Made by a program: the position numbers and the translations under genes | From: Vicinamibacterales bacterium | GTDB taxonomy: Bacteria; Acidobacteriota; Vicinamibacteria; Vicinamibacterales; UBA823 | Length of the DNA: 64,000 bases | Assembly (NCBI GenBank): GCA_036012125.1 | Contig: DASCOS010000009.1 | Location: 186,001 to 250,000, forward strand | Direction of reading: 5' to 3' | Shown: positions 1 through 8,816 of the stretch, piece by piece | Layout: each line of letters opens with the position of its first letter | How positions within the stretch are numbered: the first letter of the stretch is position 1 | The notes under the pieces: model-generated | What the model saw: the letters and a program-made list of their open reading frames with translations, nothing else | The model's database searches: none | What the model was told of the DNA's origin: nothing

Positions 1-1
1 T

Positions 2-1000
2 GGCAGGGCCCGCGCAGTCATCATCAACAGTGGCTGTGCGAACGCGTGTACCGGTGAAGACGGGCTGGCGGTTGCTCAGTCGATGGCCAACGCGGGCGCG
101 GAGTGCTTGGGGTGCGATCCGGTGGATGTTCTCATCGCGTCCACAGGAGTTATCGGCGTCAACCTTGATGGCCGCCGGGTCGCTAGCGGAATCGCAAACG
201 CAACGACAGCACTTAGCCGGGAGGGTCATGACGATGCCGCTCGGGCCATTTTGACGACGGACATCGGTCCTAAGGAATCGGCCATAAGGGTAGACCTTGA
301 CACCGGTGAGTTTCGTGTCGGCGGCATGGCAAAAGGTGCCGGCATGATCGAACCGAATATGGCGACTATGCTGGCCGTACTAGCAACAGATGTCCGAATC
401 ACCGCTCCGGACCTGCAAAAAGCGCTGACTGACGCGGTCGCAGACACTTTTAACGCCATTACCGTGGATGGTGAGTGTTCGACCAATGACTCCGTCTTCG
501 CACTCGCGAGTGGTGCTGGCAACATTGAGATTGACAAAGATTCTTTTCCCATATTTGTGGACGCGCTGAAAACTGTGGCTCGACAACTCGCCGTGGCGAT
601 CGTCCGGGGTGCCGAAGGTGCCAATAAATTAGTCACCATCCGGGCACACGGTGCACAAACAACTGACGAGGCTAGACGTGCCGCGAAAACACTCGCCAAC
701 TCTCTACTAGTTAAAACAGCATTACATGGCGGCGACCCGAACTGGGGACGCTTGGTCGCTGCGGTAGGGCGAGCGGGTGTTACCTTCGATCCAGCGCGTG
801 CCACTGTACAGATCGGTGACACTATCCTTTTCGAACATGGTCATCCATTCGACGAAGCTGCGCCCACGGCTGCTGAATATTTGCGTGGGACAGATATCAA
901 GATTCAGGTTGGCCTCGGAGTCGGAGCGTACGAAGCGACTGTATGGACCTGTGATCTCAGTGCTGAGTACGTACGAATTAATTCAGAATACCGGACGTGA
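2..1000 (+). CDS. argJ: Bifunctional glutamate N-acetyltransferase / amino-acid N-acetyltransferase ArgJ (5' truncated)
   Basis: Arginine biosynthesis. ArgJ transfers the acetyl group from N-acetylornithine to glutamate, recycling acetyl and releasing ornithine in the cytoplasm. The reading frame is open from base 2 and the N-terminus lies outside the window; 332 residues are visible against about 400 in the family. The first visible segment carries NSGCANACTG, the conserved ArgJ substrate loop. The motif AKGAGMIEPNMATML contains the autoproteolysis site: the Thr after Ala becomes the N-terminal nucleophile of the beta chain when the precursor is cleaved. Further conserved blocks are DGECSTNDS and GGDPNWGRL, and the C-terminus is typical of the family. 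The stop lies 10 bases before argF, so the two form an operon. Identification is firm. Whether it is mono- or bifunctional cannot be read from this sequence. Confidence 0.96.
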   Translation, partial: GRARAVIINSGCANACTGEDGLAVAQSMANAGAECLGCDPVDVLIASTGVIGVNLDGRRVASGIANATTALSREGHDDAARAILTTDIGPKESAIRVDLDTGEFRVGGMAKGAGMIEPNMATMLAVLATDVRITAPDLQKALTDAVADTFNAITVDGECSTNDSVFALASGAGNIEIDKDSFPIFVDALKTVARQLAVAIVRGAEGANKLVTIRAHGAQTTDEARRAAKTLANSLLVKTALHGGDPNWGRLVAAVGRAGVTFDPARATVQIGDTILFEHGHPFDEAAPTAAEYLRGTDIKIQVGLGVGAYEATVWTCDLSAEYVRINSEYRT

Positions 1001-1010
1001 TTATCCGACG

Positions 1011-1937
1011 ATGAAGAAAGATTTTCTCTCGATTCTTGACCTGGCCAACGCCGACTTGGAGCGTTGCCTTGACGTAGCCGCAGAACTCAAGCGGAGGCGT
1101 GCGGAGGGGCAGGGTGCGCCTACGGCAAGCCTGCTGGCGGGCCAGCATGTCGCGTTATTGTTCGACAAGCCCTCACTCCGTACCCGCACAACATTCGAGA
1201 TCGCGGTGCGTGAGTTAGGCGGAGAAATTATAAATCCCAGCGTCGACGAAACACTGGGCAAGCGCGAGACTATGGCCGACGTGGCGAGAAATCTCGAGCG
1301 GTGGGTAGCCGCGGCAATCATCAGAACGTTTAAGCAGGAACGCCTTGTAGAAGCCGCCCGCGCAACAACCCGGCTTCGCATCATCAACGCGCTCAGTGAT
1401 ACTGAGCATCCCTGCCAAGCACTTGCTGACATGATGACCCTGCGCGAGCACTGGGGCACTCTGGCTGGGCGGGTCTTGACCTTTGTCGGCGATGGCAACA
1501 ACGTCGCCACTTCACTAGTGCAAGCCAGCGCCATGCTCGGTGTACGGATCCGAGTCGCATCACCAGATGGATATGGTTTATCTGATCGCGTCGTTGATGA
1601 GGCCATCGGCCGTAACGCCTCGGCTTCGGTCGAGCAATTTATCGACCCACACAAGGCAGTCTCCGGCGCCGACGCAGTCTACACCGATGCTTGGACTTCG
1701 ATGGGCCAAGAAAATGAATCTCGTTTACGGCAAAACACATTTTTCCCCTACCAAGTGAACACTGAACTGATGGCCAAGGCGAAGCCAGGCGCGCTTTTTC
1801 TCCATTGCCTGCCAGCGCATCGCGGCGAAGAAGTCACGGACGAGGTCATCGAGGCGCCAACGTCGGTGGTTTTTGACCAGGCTGAGAATCGGCTCCATAC
1901 TGAAAAGGCTCTCCTCGCAATGCTCTTGGCCGGGTAA
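1011..1937 (+). CDS. argF: Ornithine carbamoyltransferase ArgF
   Basis: Converts ornithine and carbamoyl phosphate to citrulline, the step after ArgJ. The protein has 308 residues, the usual length. The carbamoyl-phosphate loop is KPSLRTR (about residues 53-59), the HPCQ motif is at about 133-136, and the HCLPAHRGEEV block near residue 260 carries the catalytic Cys. The SMG loop (DAWTSMGQ) is the ornithine-binding signature that separates OTCases from aspartate carbamoyltransferases. The reading frame is open further upstream into argJ, but the ATG at 1011 gives the normal family N-terminus (MKKDFLSI) and sits 10 bases after the argJ stop, which fits a translationally linked operon. No other arginine genes are visible downstream; the next gene is a transporter behind its own leader. 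Confidence 0.96.
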   Translation: MKKDFLSILDLANADLERCLDVAAELKRRRAEGQGAPTASLLAGQHVALLFDKPSLRTRTTFEIAVRELGGEIINPSVDETLGKRETMADVARNLERWVAAAIIRTFKQERLVEAARATTRLRIINALSDTEHPCQALADMMTLREHWGTLAGRVLTFVGDGNNVATSLVQASAMLGVRIRVASPDGYGLSDRVVDEAIGRNASASVEQFIDPHKAVSGADAVYTDAWTSMGQENESRLRQNTFFPYQVNTELMAKAKPGALFLHCLPAHRGEEVTDEVIEAPTSVVFDQAENRLHTEKALLAMLLAG

Positions 1938-1978
1938 TCCTCGACTTCGGGCCCTTACACGGTACAGTCATCCGGAAA

Positions 1979-2010
1979 GGTGAGCTGGGATATACTCACC
2001 CTTCGGAAGG
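1979..2010 (+). promoter_or_regulatory. Possible promoter and hairpin leader of the alanine symporter gene
   Basis: GGTGAG (1979-1984) and CTCACC (1995-2000) form a perfect 6-bp inverted repeat with a 10-base spacer. A TATACT hexamer (1991-1996) overlaps its right arm and resembles a -10 box. CCTTCGGAAGG (2000-2010) follows and contains the GGAAGG ribosome binding site within a self-complementary stretch. No convincing -35 hexamer is seen. The arrangement resembles the leader of the M28 gene at 8.8 kb. The role is inference. Confidence 0.28.
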
Positions 2011-2022
2011 ACACCCTAAACG

Positions 2023-3366
2023 ATGCTTGAAACGATCGAACAATCCAACACCTGGTTAAACGGCTATGTGTGGGGCACGCCTATGCTCATCCTTCTAATG
2101 GGTACGGGCGCAGTGTTGACGGTTTTAACAAGAGCCGTCCAGTTCAGGTATTTGGGCTTTGCGCTTAAAGAGGTGCTGGGAAAACTCACGGAGCGGACTG
2201 CGGGAACCGGTGACGTAAGTCCGTTCCAAGCGGTGTCCACCGCATTGGCGTCGACCGTTGGTACTGGCAACATCGCGGGTGTAGCTACCGCTCTGACATT
2301 GGGTGGTCCCGGTGCACTGTTTTGGCTCTGGCTGTCCGGTTTACTTGGTATGTGCACGAAGTTCGCAGAGATTGTAATCGCGTTGCACTATCGGGAGCCT
2401 GATGCCACTGGCACCATGCGTGGCGGCGCCATGTATACGCTACGTAAAGGACTCGGGCTGCCGTGGCTGGGCGGAATCTTTGCACTGCTCACTTCAATGG
2501 CTGCGTTCGGTATTGGCAATATGGTGCAGGCGAACTCGGTGGCCGACAGTCTGCAATCTAGCTTTGGTGTCGATGAGAGGATTACCGGTATCGTCCTCAT
2601 GGCACTGACAGGAGCAGTTATCCTTGGTGGAATCCAGCGAATCGGCCAGGTAACACAGGTGCTTGTGCCATTCATGAGCCTGCTCTACCTCGGCGGCGGT
2701 TTACTGATCCTTCTGCTCCACTATGCCGACCTTCCTGGTGCTGTCGCACTCGTTTTCGAGAGCGCGTTCAATGGCGCAGCCGCGACTGGTGGTTTTGCCG
2801 GTGCGACCGTGCGCGCTGGGATGCGGGCTGGTATTGCACGCGGACTTTTCTCTAACGAGGCGGGCCTAGGTAGCGCTCCGATGGTGCACGCGGCCGCTAA
2901 GACTGACCACCCTGTGAGACAAGGACTCTACGGCATCTTCGAGGTATTCGTTGATACGGTCCTCGTTTGCACCATTACCGGGCTGGCCATTCTGGTTACC
3001 GACACCTGGCAGATCGAGGGCATGACTGGCGCTGCACTTTCGGGCGAGGCGTTTCGCTCTGGGTTACCGGGCATCTTCGGCAACATCATTGTTACCAGTA
3101 GCATCATGCTGTTTGCTTTCTCGACGGTGATAGGATGGAGCTACTACGGCGAAACCGGCATCGTCTATCTGTTCGGCGCTAAGATCGCCCTACCTTATCG
3201 GATTCTCTGGCTAGTCTTTATTTACCTGGGCGCAACCGGTTCACTAGAACTTATCTGGAGTGTGGCCGACACACTGAACGGCCTCATGGCTATTCCGAAC
3301 CTGGTGTCAGTACTGTTCTCAATTCCGCTATTACTGAGACTCAAGAAGGAATTCTTCAAGTCCTGA
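2023..3366 (+). CDS. Sodium:alanine (AGCS family) symporter
   Basis: Inner-membrane transporter of 447 residues belonging to the alanine or glycine:cation symporter family (AlsT/DagA type), which imports alanine or glycine with Na+. The N-terminal family signature is clear: GDVSPFQAVSTALASTVGTG followed by NIAGVATAL, then a chain of about ten hydrophobic segments. Near residue 270 the conserved RAGMRAGIARGLFSNEAGLG block forms part of the substrate and ion site. The C-terminus ends in a short basic tail (LKKEFFKS). The start at 2023 is preceded by GGAAGGA at normal spacing. It follows argF by 85 bases and probably has its own promoter. It fits the amino-acid-scavenging character of the region. 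The substrate is assigned from family only. Confidence 0.93.
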   Translation: MLETIEQSNTWLNGYVWGTPMLILLMGTGAVLTVLTRAVQFRYLGFALKEVLGKLTERTAGTGDVSPFQAVSTALASTVGTGNIAGVATALTLGGPGALFWLWLSGLLGMCTKFAEIVIALHYREPDATGTMRGGAMYTLRKGLGLPWLGGIFALLTSMAAFGIGNMVQANSVADSLQSSFGVDERITGIVLMALTGAVILGGIQRIGQVTQVLVPFMSLLYLGGGLLILLLHYADLPGAVALVFESAFNGAAATGGFAGATVRAGMRAGIARGLFSNEAGLGSAPMVHAAAKTDHPVRQGLYGIFEVFVDTVLVCTITGLAILVTDTWQIEGMTGAALSGEAFRSGLPGIFGNIIVTSSIMLFAFSTVIGWSYYGETGIVYLFGAKIALPYRILWLVFIYLGATGSLELIWSVADTLNGLMAIPNLVSVLFSIPLLLRLKKEFFKS

Positions 3367-3392
3367 CTCAGCCGCGAACCACCGGGACACTA

Positions 3393-3908
3393 CTAGCGGA
3401 CTTCCATCGGCCGGTTGAACGTCATCGCGTTGCCGCTCGGAAAGTTCAGCTGTAGCCGATTGCCGTTGCGTATCACTTGACACGGTTCCTCAGGTGCGCT
3501 GATACCCGGCCCACGCGCCACCATCCTTAGTTCGCTCGCCGCCAGCCCAGGCATCGCCTCACCCGCCGACAGGTGGTATCGGAGTGTAAGTACTAATTGG
3601 TCACCAGTCAAAGTGAACGTACCGCCTTCTCCGGAGCCACGTCTCGGTACTTCGGACTCGTCGAGAACGAAAAACAGTACGGTCCAGTCATCCTCCGTGA
3701 AGAAGATCTTGCCAACCACCGGATGCTCAGTGCCATCCATGAGGATATAGTTCTCGGCTTGCCAAACACCCGCTAGGTCGACGTCGCTACCAGTATCAAT
3801 TTGATAATGAGCGGCTGCCGGATGCGCGGTTAGCACGACCATGGTTAATAGCCGCACAAGCCCCTGAAACTGCCGGCTAGGTTTTCTCGATCGTCGTCTT
3901 GTCGGCAT
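3393..3908 (-). CDS. Small exported protein of unknown function
   Basis: A 171-residue protein without a recognised family. From the ATG at 3908 the N-terminus is strongly basic (MPTRRRSRKPSR), followed by a short hydrophobic stretch ending HPAAA, a plausible signal peptidase site leaving HYQIDTG. The mature part contains GVWQAENYILMDGTEHPVVG and alternating beta-type segments (TFTLTGDQLVLTLRYHL), as in small beta-barrel or lipocalin-like exported proteins of acidobacteria. One long open frame and coding-like composition support a real gene. The start overlaps the 3' end of the CMD/AhpD-like gene by about 32 bases, so the two are likely co-transcribed. Earlier in-frame starts up to 3932 are possible. 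Function is unknown. Confidence 0.6.
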   Translation of the reverse strand: MPTRRRSRKPSRQFQGLVRLLTMVVLTAHPAAAHYQIDTGSDVDLAGVWQAENYILMDGTEHPVVGKIFFTEDDWTVLFFVLDESEVPRRGSGEGGTFTLTGDQLVLTLRYHLSAGEAMPGLAASELRMVARGPGISAPEEPCQVIRNGNRLQLNFPSGNAMTFNRPMEVR

Positions 3909-4470
3909 TCCAGAACTCCTCAAGTGGCACACCCAAACCGCCGGCTAGTCGGTTTACGAATGCGTAGTAGCCAGTTACTAAGTTGACGTCCAATACCGCA
4001 CGGTCACTAAACCCAGCAGCTTGCAGACGTTCAACATCAACCTTCCGGACCGCCCATGGCTCGCGGGTTAGTGCAACCGAGTAGTCGAGCATAGCGCGAT
4101 CAGCTTGGGACAAGTCAGCTTCACGATAGTCGTCTGTCAACTGTTCGACCAAGCTGTCGTCACGAGTGAGCCGACGCAGACCCGCTGCGTGATGGCGAAT
4201 TCAATAATGGCACGCGTTTTCGGTTGACACCACGACAGCGATCATCTCCCGTTGAATCCTGGTGAGCGGTGATGAACCCAGCATCATTAGTTTGTAGAAC
4301 TCATAATGCACCTGCAATGATGCAGGGTGGAGACTATGAATCTTTAGGATGTTGTCAACGTGGCCACGTGGATCCCGTAACTTGTTATAGAGATCACGAA
4401 GCGCTGGTTCGAGGGCAGGTATGTCTTCATCGTGCATTTCAATCCAAGGGCCGGACGATCTCACAGTCAT
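3877..4470 (-). CDS. CMD/AhpD-like peroxidase-related protein, candidate selenoprotein (UGA at 4201-4203 read as Sec)
   Basis: Two abutting reading frames in the same phase form one 197-residue protein if the TGA at 4201-4203 is read through. The upstream part ends STENACHY and the downstream part continues IRHHAAGLRRL. The carboxymuconolactone decarboxylase/AhpD-like 'peroxidase-related' family has C-x-x-C-x3-H at this point (typically CHYC followed by HH), so the UGA replaces exactly the second active-site Cys, giving C87-H-Y-U90-x3-H94. Coding continues for 107 codons after the UGA with family-like sequence (DRAMLDYSVALTREP, LVTGYYAFVNRLAGGLGV). A hairpin of the bacterial SECIS type begins a few bases after the UGA. 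The family uses the dithiol or selenolthiol in redox or peroxide chemistry; the substrate is unknown. The alternative is a nonsense-mutated pseudogene. No sel genes lie in the window. Start chosen at the ATG at 4470; the Met 12 codons in is also possible. Confidence 0.78.
4170..4196 (-). promoter_or_regulatory. Putative bacterial SECIS element in the AhpD-like gene
   Basis: On the minus strand, directly after the in-frame UGA, ACGCAG and CTGCGT (plus-strand 4185-4190 and 4174-4179) form a perfect 6-bp stem closing the 5-base loop CGGGT. GCC and GGC extend the stem across a small internal loop. Sixteen bases separate the UGA from the apical loop, and the loop has a G in its second position and contains GU. 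Both fit the known bacterial SECIS consensus (short stem, small loop with an early G, about 16-37 bases from the UGA). SelB binding is inferred. Confidence 0.65.
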
Positions 4471-4544
4471 ATCGGCAGACGGTACGTGATCATGGCAGTG
4501 TAACGCAAGGATCCACGCTGAACTCGCATCAGCACCTCAGCACA

Positions 4545-6815
4545 CTACCGGAATACATCAAAGAAGTGACTGTACTTCAGGGTAAGGCTGCGTCCTGCTA
4601 CTTCTGAAGTTACACTACCGAGACCATGCGTATCGTTATACACAAGAAACAACCCAGTGTTGGCTTGGCCAAGAATTCCAAGGCGCAGGTTGCTTGACCA
4701 CAAATCAGCCTTGTCGTTGTACTGGAGCAGGCTCTGGATAAACACGCGGGGGGTGAACGAGTACGACGTACGGGCAATTATGAGATTCGTCACAAATTTG
4801 CCGCCGGGTAGATCGTAGGCGTTCCGACTGAGACTGAACTCGGTATTAAATGAATCGCCTACCCGATAGCGGACCGATGGCCGGATCGTGACCCGTTCTC
4901 CACCAAAAGCACCCCCCACCCATGAATACAACTGCCCACTCAACGCTGAACCCTGGTTCGTCATGACGACAAGCTGAATCTCTTGGTGATCGTAGGTTCC
5001 CGGTGGAACAATTACACTAGGCATAATCTTGAAGGCCTCTGTGACACCTTCAGTCGTGAGGTTGATACCGCTGTGTATTTGAGTCCCGTTCTTGAACTCC
5101 CAGTGATTATCGATGTGCGTGCGACTACTTTCCAAGAAGCCGTTGAAGTCCCAAAAGAAGTTCGAACTCACATGCGGTCGAAGTTCGTGTAGATTGAACG
5201 GTGCGTCTGGACCTAGCCGAAAAGTGTAATTCACACGGCCATTGAAGCTGCGATAGTTTGTGCGCCTGAGAAACCCGACCTCGGGATTAAAATTCTTTCC
5301 GACCTCGTCATACCTGTAGTCGTGTTGCCACGCCTGCGAGTTGTATGCGTATCTCACGCTATAAGCATGATTAAGCCCAATTAGTCCGGGCGTTTCTGTG
5401 CGCGCCGCAAAACCATTAATGGTTGCGTTCTGCCCGATCCCCCATCGGCCATCAATACCGAAAGTCCTGTTGTGATCGTCCGATTTGGCCAGATCGCCAG
5501 AAGCCTGACGATTGACCAAAATAGCTCCGACATTCGACCGGTTGGGTAGGTCCTTGCGAACTCGCGCTACCGTGAAATTGTTCGATGGTGCGACACCAGA
5601 AACTTCTTCGGTCTGCATACTGAGCAGCCCGACATTCACGTTCCCACCCACCTGACCTGACAGTCGTGCACCACCAAGAATAGGGAGCACCATCCCGTTC
5701 GGACCAATACCGATTCGACGACTAAAAAACAACTCCGTCGTTCCGGCGTTGCCGACTCCGAACAACCCCGCATTCTCTAAAAAGAATGGACGTTTTTCAG
5801 GAAAGAACAAGTTGAACCGGTCTAGATTGACCTGCTGGTCGTCTACTTCTACTTGTGCGAAGTCGGTGTTATAGGTCGCATCTAGCGTTAGACTTGGGGT
5901 AACACTGTATTTCACATCGAACCCGACGTCGCCAACTATTGGCATACCGTTGGTAGCACTAGCCGAGCGAGCGGCGTTGCCAAGCAAGTAGGGCACAATG
6001 TTCAAATTTCGTTGGGGCGGCACCTGCAGTTGGGTCAACCTACCGGCCATAGACAGACGGTAAAGATTGTACTGGCGAGGTAAAGGCGACCAGAACACTC
6101 TCTCGTTTCGCTTTCTAATGTTCCGTTGAAAGTTTAATCCCCAGGTCTGAAGCGCCTCCTGCGGGTATCGTAGTGTTCGGAACGGAATCGCAAATTCGGC
6201 ACTCCAACCGAAGTCAGTGACCTGAGTACGAACTTCCCATGAACCGTCCCAGTTGATGTTAAGGCCCTGCCCCGAACCTTGCTGCTGCCGACCGCCGCCG
6301 CCGCCGCTTCCGCCGCCAAACCTTCCAGTGCCCTGACCTTCGTTTGTAACTTGACCGTCGTACTCGAGACCGGAAGGATTGGTGCCAAATACAAAACCGT
6401 TCTGCTGATCGAGGTAGGTGTCGAGAATGATCTGGAAGCTATCGGTCTCACTGAGCGGCGAATCCCGACGACTATCCGAAACAATGATCGTCGACGGATC
6501 ACTGTCGTAACAGATCACTCCAAAAAATAGCGTGTTGGCGGAATAGGCGATGCGGACTTCAGTCCGTTCAGATGCTGGTGCGCCTTCTTCTGGGGTAGTT
6601 TGGGTAAATCCGGTGACCGGCGCGATGGCAACCCAAATTGGATCTTCGAGGACCTGGCCATCGATCACTGGTCCGTCGTCAATCGATTCGGCGATTGCAT
6701 CGGACAAAGCCTCCTTCCCGTTGCCATTGCCACCCTGAAATGGTTGTGCTGCGACCGATACCTCTAAGCCAATTCCCGTGACTACTACCAACAAAACCGC
6801 TGCCAACCGTTCCAT
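4545..6815 (-). CDS. DUF5916 outer-membrane protein with N-terminal CBM9-like domain
   Basis: A 756-residue exported protein. The signal peptide (MERLAAVLLVVVTGIGL) is followed by a predicted cut SVAA|QPFQ, leaving Gln first. Residues of about 50-230 form a carbohydrate-binding-module-9-like domain (ERTEVRIAYSANTLFFGV, LDTYLDQQNGFVFGTNPSG), as in DUF5916 proteins. A Gly/Gln-rich stretch (GGGSGGGGGRQQQG) interrupts it. The C-terminal two thirds have alternating beta-strand pattern, contain FFPEKRPFFLENAGLFGVG, the DUF5916 hallmark, and end in aromatic FFDVFR, consistent with an outer-membrane barrel. The reading frame is open upstream to 6977, but the ATG at 6815 has a purine-rich AAAGGAAG ahead of it and gives a proper signal peptide. 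The ligand is unknown. The next minus-strand gene, the AhpD-like one, starts 74 bases downstream. Confidence 0.88.
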   Translation of the reverse strand: MERLAAVLLVVVTGIGLEVSVAAQPFQGGNGNGKEALSDAIAESIDDGPVIDGQVLEDPIWVAIAPVTGFTQTTPEEGAPASERTEVRIAYSANTLFFGVICYDSDPSTIIVSDSRRDSPLSETDSFQIILDTYLDQQNGFVFGTNPSGLEYDGQVTNEGQGTGRFGGGSGGGGGRQQQGSGQGLNINWDGSWEVRTQVTDFGWSAEFAIPFRTLRYPQEALQTWGLNFQRNIRKRNERVFWSPLPRQYNLYRLSMAGRLTQLQVPPQRNLNIVPYLLGNAARSASATNGMPIVGDVGFDVKYSVTPSLTLDATYNTDFAQVEVDDQQVNLDRFNLFFPEKRPFFLENAGLFGVGNAGTTELFFSRRIGIGPNGMVLPILGGARLSGQVGGNVNVGLLSMQTEEVSGVAPSNNFTVARVRKDLPNRSNVGAILVNRQASGDLAKSDDHNRTFGIDGRWGIGQNATINGFAARTETPGLIGLNHAYSVRYAYNSQAWQHDYRYDEVGKNFNPEVGFLRRTNYRSFNGRVNYTFRLGPDAPFNLHELRPHVSSNFFWDFNGFLESSRTHIDNHWEFKNGTQIHSGINLTTEGVTEAFKIMPSVIVPPGTYDHQEIQLVVMTNQGSALSGQLYSWVGGAFGGERVTIRPSVRYRVGDSFNTEFSLSRNAYDLPGGKFVTNLIIARTSYSFTPRVFIQSLLQYNDKADLWSSNLRLGILGQANTGLFLVYNDTHGLGSVTSEVAGRSLTLKYSHFFDVFR

Positions 6816-7058
6816 CGCCGTCTTCAACTTCCTTTTCCTTTTTCGGGTTTGTTCACGCTCTGCCCACGAGCACCTCTCCTTACCGACACACTCTCCCACG
6901 CACACTACAAAGAGCCGCCGTTCAATGTTAATTGATATCGACCGAGCTAGGGAATCCGCGCGTCTCGCCAAACACAATCTATTCTAATTAGTAATCATAA
7001 AGGATTTAGAAATGCAATGATGTGGCTCAGTTGTTGAATTTAGCGAAAAAATTGAGAC

Positions 7059-8615
7059 CTAGGGGAGTGGTGGTGTCGACGATGGTGGTCGTCGATGTTT
7101 CGTGCCCTGTTCGAAGGCGTAAGCGAATTCGATAAGTTTCGGTTCGGTAAATCGGCGGCTAAGCATTTCCAATCCCACTGGCATGTCGTCAGTAGTGAAC
7201 CCAGCAGGCACTGTAATCGCTGGGAGACCGGATTGCGCACTCAATCGGCAGTTGTCCCCGCCCTGCCGCTCACCGATGCGCGCCGCCTGTTGGCGCAGCG
7301 TAGGATAGACCAGTGCATCGATCTCAAATTCGTCCATGGCGGTAAACACGGCGAGACGAAGGACTTCCCTCCGACTTAGCGCCTCCCGATATTCATCGGT
7401 GTCAAGCGACTCAACGGCGTTCGACTGTTCAAGCCGTTCGCGAACGGATGGATGATGGAGTTGATCGGTGAGGATTTGCGTCAGTGAACTGACTGGCGAG
7501 TCAGGGATTGCCGCGAGATAGGCCTCAAGGCCAAACTTGAATTCGTGACTTAACACCACATAGGTGTCAAGAAGATCGGTTAGACCATCAATATCTACCT
7601 CAATCACAGTCGCGCCAAGCCGCTCGAGGTCGATGACGGCCGAGGTAATGACGTCCGCTACGGTTTGGTCCGCAGGCTCCTGTACAACAAGCGTCGTTAA
7701 TAACCCAAGCCGGGCACCGTCTAGGCCATCAGCGTTGAGCGAGGAGGTGTAGGTGGAGGGGATCTGGCTGTCAGCATCAAGGGTGATCAAGTCGGCAGGA
7801 TCAGTTCCCACAGTTGCATCCAGCATAATGGCAAGGTCGGCAATGGTACGCGTGAGGGGGCCAGCGATGTCTTGAGTGTGCGAGAGGGGAACAACGCCAT
7901 CGCGACTCGACAGACCCTCGGTCCCTCGAAGTCCAACAAGATTGTTATGCATCGATGGAATACGAATGGACCCGCAGGTATCACTGCCCATGCCCGCTGC
8001 TGAGAAGCTTGCGGCTATGGCCGCACCCGTGCCACCGCTCGAACCACCTGGATTTCGGGACGTGTCATATGGATTCCGAGTTTGTCCCCCAAGTGAACTG
8101 ACAGTTGTGATTCCACGCGCGAACTCGTGGAGATTGGTCTTGCCAAGAATCACCGCACCGGCCTCCCGCAATCGGCGCACCTGGAAAGCATCGTCGGGCG
8201 GTTTCACGCTGGCCATTGCAATCGAGCCGTTCGTTGTCGGTAGACCCGCCATGTCGTAGTTGTCCTTGATTAACACCGGAATTCCGTGGAGGGGGCTACG
8301 GATGCCAGAGACCTGCCGTTCTTCGTCGAGCGCGCGTGCTGTCTCGGCAGCTTCAGGATTTAGGACAATGATGCTGTTGATCGCTGGGCCGCGTTGATCG
8401 TATGCCTCAATTCGCGCCAAATACATTTCGACGAGTTTCTCTGACGTCACGGCCCCGGTCTCCATTGCCACCTGGAGCTCCTCAATCGACTTCTCGGTGA
8501 CATCAAACAACTCCAGCGGCGGATTCTCTGAACATCCTGACCCACCGAGCAGAAGAAACCAGACTACGAGCAGCAGCTTGAACAGCGGAAACACGTGGGA
8601 GATTCGTATCGTCAC
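7059..8615 (-). CDS. Amidase-signature lipoprotein
   Basis: An amidase of the amidase-signature family, which hydrolyses C-N amide bonds by a Lys-cisSer-Ser triad. Visible motifs are IKDNYD (Lys), NPGGSSGGTGAA (cis-Ser region) and DTCGSIRIPS (nucleophile Ser); the family usually has DTGGS, so one Gly is Cys here. The N-terminus has a hydrophobic stretch ending LGGSGC, a lipobox, so the mature protein should be a lipid-anchored enzyme outside the cytoplasm. This differs from the cytoplasmic GatA and fits scavenging of amides or peptides. The GTG at 8615 is chosen because AGGA stands 6-8 bases upstream and the lipoprotein signal then has normal length; an ATG at 8663 and further upstream starts are alternatives. 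It is 518 residues long. The substrate is unknown. Confidence 0.88.
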   Translation of the reverse strand: MTIRISHVFPLFKLLLVVWFLLLGGSGCSENPPLELFDVTEKSIEELQVAMETGAVTSEKLVEMYLARIEAYDQRGPAINSIIVLNPEAAETARALDEERQVSGIRSPLHGIPVLIKDNYDMAGLPTTNGSIAMASVKPPDDAFQVRRLREAGAVILGKTNLHEFARGITTVSSLGGQTRNPYDTSRNPGGSSGGTGAAIAASFSAAGMGSDTCGSIRIPSMHNNLVGLRGTEGLSSRDGVVPLSHTQDIAGPLTRTIADLAIMLDATVGTDPADLITLDADSQIPSTYTSSLNADGLDGARLGLLTTLVVQEPADQTVADVITSAVIDLERLGATVIEVDIDGLTDLLDTYVVLSHEFKFGLEAYLAAIPDSPVSSLTQILTDQLHHPSVRERLEQSNAVESLDTDEYREALSRREVLRLAVFTAMDEFEIDALVYPTLRQQAARIGERQGGDNCRLSAQSGLPAITVPAGFTTDDMPVGLEMLSRRFTEPKLIEFAYAFEQGTKHRRPPSSTPPLP

Positions 8616-8786
8616 AATGTTCCTGCAGGGCCTTGATGCTAGCACGAAAAGCCCTAGAATCATGGTTTTGCAGGAGCGCTCCACTTCCTTTGACCAAGTA
8701 AGAATGCATACGTAGGGCCAGGAAAGCCTCACCGTAAGCGAACTATTCCAGGCGGTTCAGTAAGGTCTCAGCCTAAACGGTCGGGG

Positions 8787-8809
8787 TATACTTTGAGCCT
8801 TCCGGAAGG
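8787..8809 (+). promoter_or_regulatory. -10-like box and self-complementary ribosome binding site of the M28 gene
   Basis: TATACT (8787-8792) resembles a -10 element. Five bases later CCTTCCGGAAGG (8798-8809) is a perfect 12-base palindrome containing the GGAAGG Shine-Dalgarno sequence of the gene starting at 8817. Transcription would start inside or just before the ribosome site, leaving a very short leader. No good -35 is visible, so the promoter call is weak. Confidence 0.3.
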
Positions 8810-8816
8810 AGACGAG

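Noticed and set aside
226-822. A 198-codon minus-strand frame.
   Set aside because: It is antisense to argJ, whose identity is certain. The peptide is Ser/Ala/Thr-rich, as expected for shadow frames in GC-rich genes.
6290-6325. A GCC-type triplet repeat suggesting a microsatellite.
   Set aside because: It encodes the Gly-rich insertion of the DUF5916 protein, in frame and interrupted. No sign of instability beyond normal low-complexity coding.
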